NCBI GenBank assembly: GCA_012511425.1
Contig: JAAZGC010000014.1
Location: forward strand, 1 to 6,453
From: Clostridiales bacterium
Lineage (GTDB): Bacteria > Bacillota > Clostridia > Oscillospirales > CAG-272
Length of the DNA: 6,453 bases
Direction of reading: 5' to 3'
Below the pieces are notes generated by a model, which was given only the letters and a program-made list of their open reading frames with translations, did no database searches and was not told the DNA's origin. The position numbers were made by a program, and so were the translations under genes. Below are positions 6,258 through 6,453 of this stretch, in pieces. The first letter of the stretch is position 1; each line of letters opens with the position of its first letter.

Positions 6258-6261
6258 ATAA

Positions 6262-6356
6262 GCGGAAGAAAAAATATTGTGCGTCAGCCGCCGAAATCAC
6301 ACTCAGCCGATGCGGCTGTCGCGGCGGTATTTAAAGTCAAGCCGTTTATCTTCCGC
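6262..6356 (+). promoter_or_regulatory. Structured 5' leader of the thioesterase-like gene
   Basis: Three nested inverted repeats are present: outer GCGGAAGA (6262-6269) with TCTTCCGC (6349-6356), middle CCGCCG (6288-6293) with CGGCGG (6322-6327), and inner CAGCCG (6304-6309) with CGGCTG (6313-6318). The outer helix joins the very 5' end of the mRNA to the base next to the Shine-Dalgarno AAAGGA (6358-6363). No U tract follows, so it is not an obvious attenuator; it may control translation or mRNA stability. I could not match it to a known riboswitch. Confidence 0.55.
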
Positions 6357-6373
6357 GAAAGGAATAAATTAAG

Positions 6374-6453
6374 ATGAAAGAAATAAACATCGGAGCAAAA
6401 GCCGAACACAAAATGACGGTCACCGCGGATGTCACCGCCGAAAAGGTCGGTTC
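6374..6453 (+). CDS. Hotdog-fold thioesterase, FlK-like (5' part only, cut by window end)
   Basis: Only 26 complete codons are visible: MKEINIGAKAEHKMTVTADV followed by TAEKVG, with the next codon beginning TC. The pattern 'I.IG..AE....VT...TA..VGS' matches the start of small clostridial thioesterases related to fluoroacetyl-CoA thioesterase FlK. In these the segment is followed by the first catalytic strand and a TP..I.L.E motif, outside this window. Such proteins hydrolyse acyl-CoA thioesters, and most family members are not tested for fluoroacetyl-CoA. AAAGGA at 6358-6363 is ten bases before the ATG. The gene has its own promoter and leader and is divergent from the surface-protein gene. 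The call rests on a short N-terminus and should be treated as tentative. Confidence 0.62.
   Translation, partial: MKEINIGAKAEHKMTVTADVTAEKVG

Noticed and set aside
6262..6356. Fluoride riboswitch in front of the FlK-like gene
   Set aside because: The gene type made this attractive, but I do not see the conserved core of that riboswitch class; only generic nested stems.

Overview
This window looks like a GC-rich Firmicutes/Clostridia-type chromosome, probably an uncultured gut or anaerobic lineage. The evidence is strong purine-rich ribosome binding sites, textbook sigma-A promoters in AT-rich gaps, a clostridial-style surface protein with a Lys-rich membrane anchor, and an XRE regulator with a helical-repeat sensor. 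The taxon is an inference; no RNA gene or lineage marker is present.

Layout. (1) Positions 17-4025, plus strand, hold a tight three-gene operon that continues from upstream of the window. Its genes are a 730-aa protein resembling an uncharacterised TIM-barrel glycosidase family, then (16-nt gap) an XRE helix-turn-helix regulator with a helical-repeat region, then (0-nt gap) a flavin-reductase-like FMN-binding protein. (2) Positions 4026-4146 are a short convergent gap with a strong hairpin that can terminate transcription from both sides. (3) Positions 4147-5802, minus strand, encode a 551-aa surface protein: signal peptide, two tandem copies of a roughly 190-residue domain, an Ala/Glu stalk built from five octapeptide repeats, one membrane helix and a KKKK tail. 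It has a perfect TTGACA-17-TATAAT promoter and a structured leader of about 115 nt. (4) Positions 5955-6228 form a divergent regulatory gap with short repeats and palindromes. (5) From 6374, plus strand, begins a truncated gene resembling hotdog thioesterases of the FlK type, with its own strong promoter and a second structured leader of about 110 nt.

How they may work together. The glycosidase-like protein, its co-transcribed regulator and the convergent sugar-binding-like surface protein are consistent with a small carbohydrate acquisition locus, but the window holds no transporter and the substrate is unknown. The flavin reductase and the thioesterase look like housekeeping or detoxification functions. 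The most unusual features are non-coding: both promoters in the divergent gap drive mRNAs whose leaders contain long-range inverted repeats ending next to the Shine-Dalgarno sequence, and one of these forms a possible H-type pseudoknot with a competing local hairpin.
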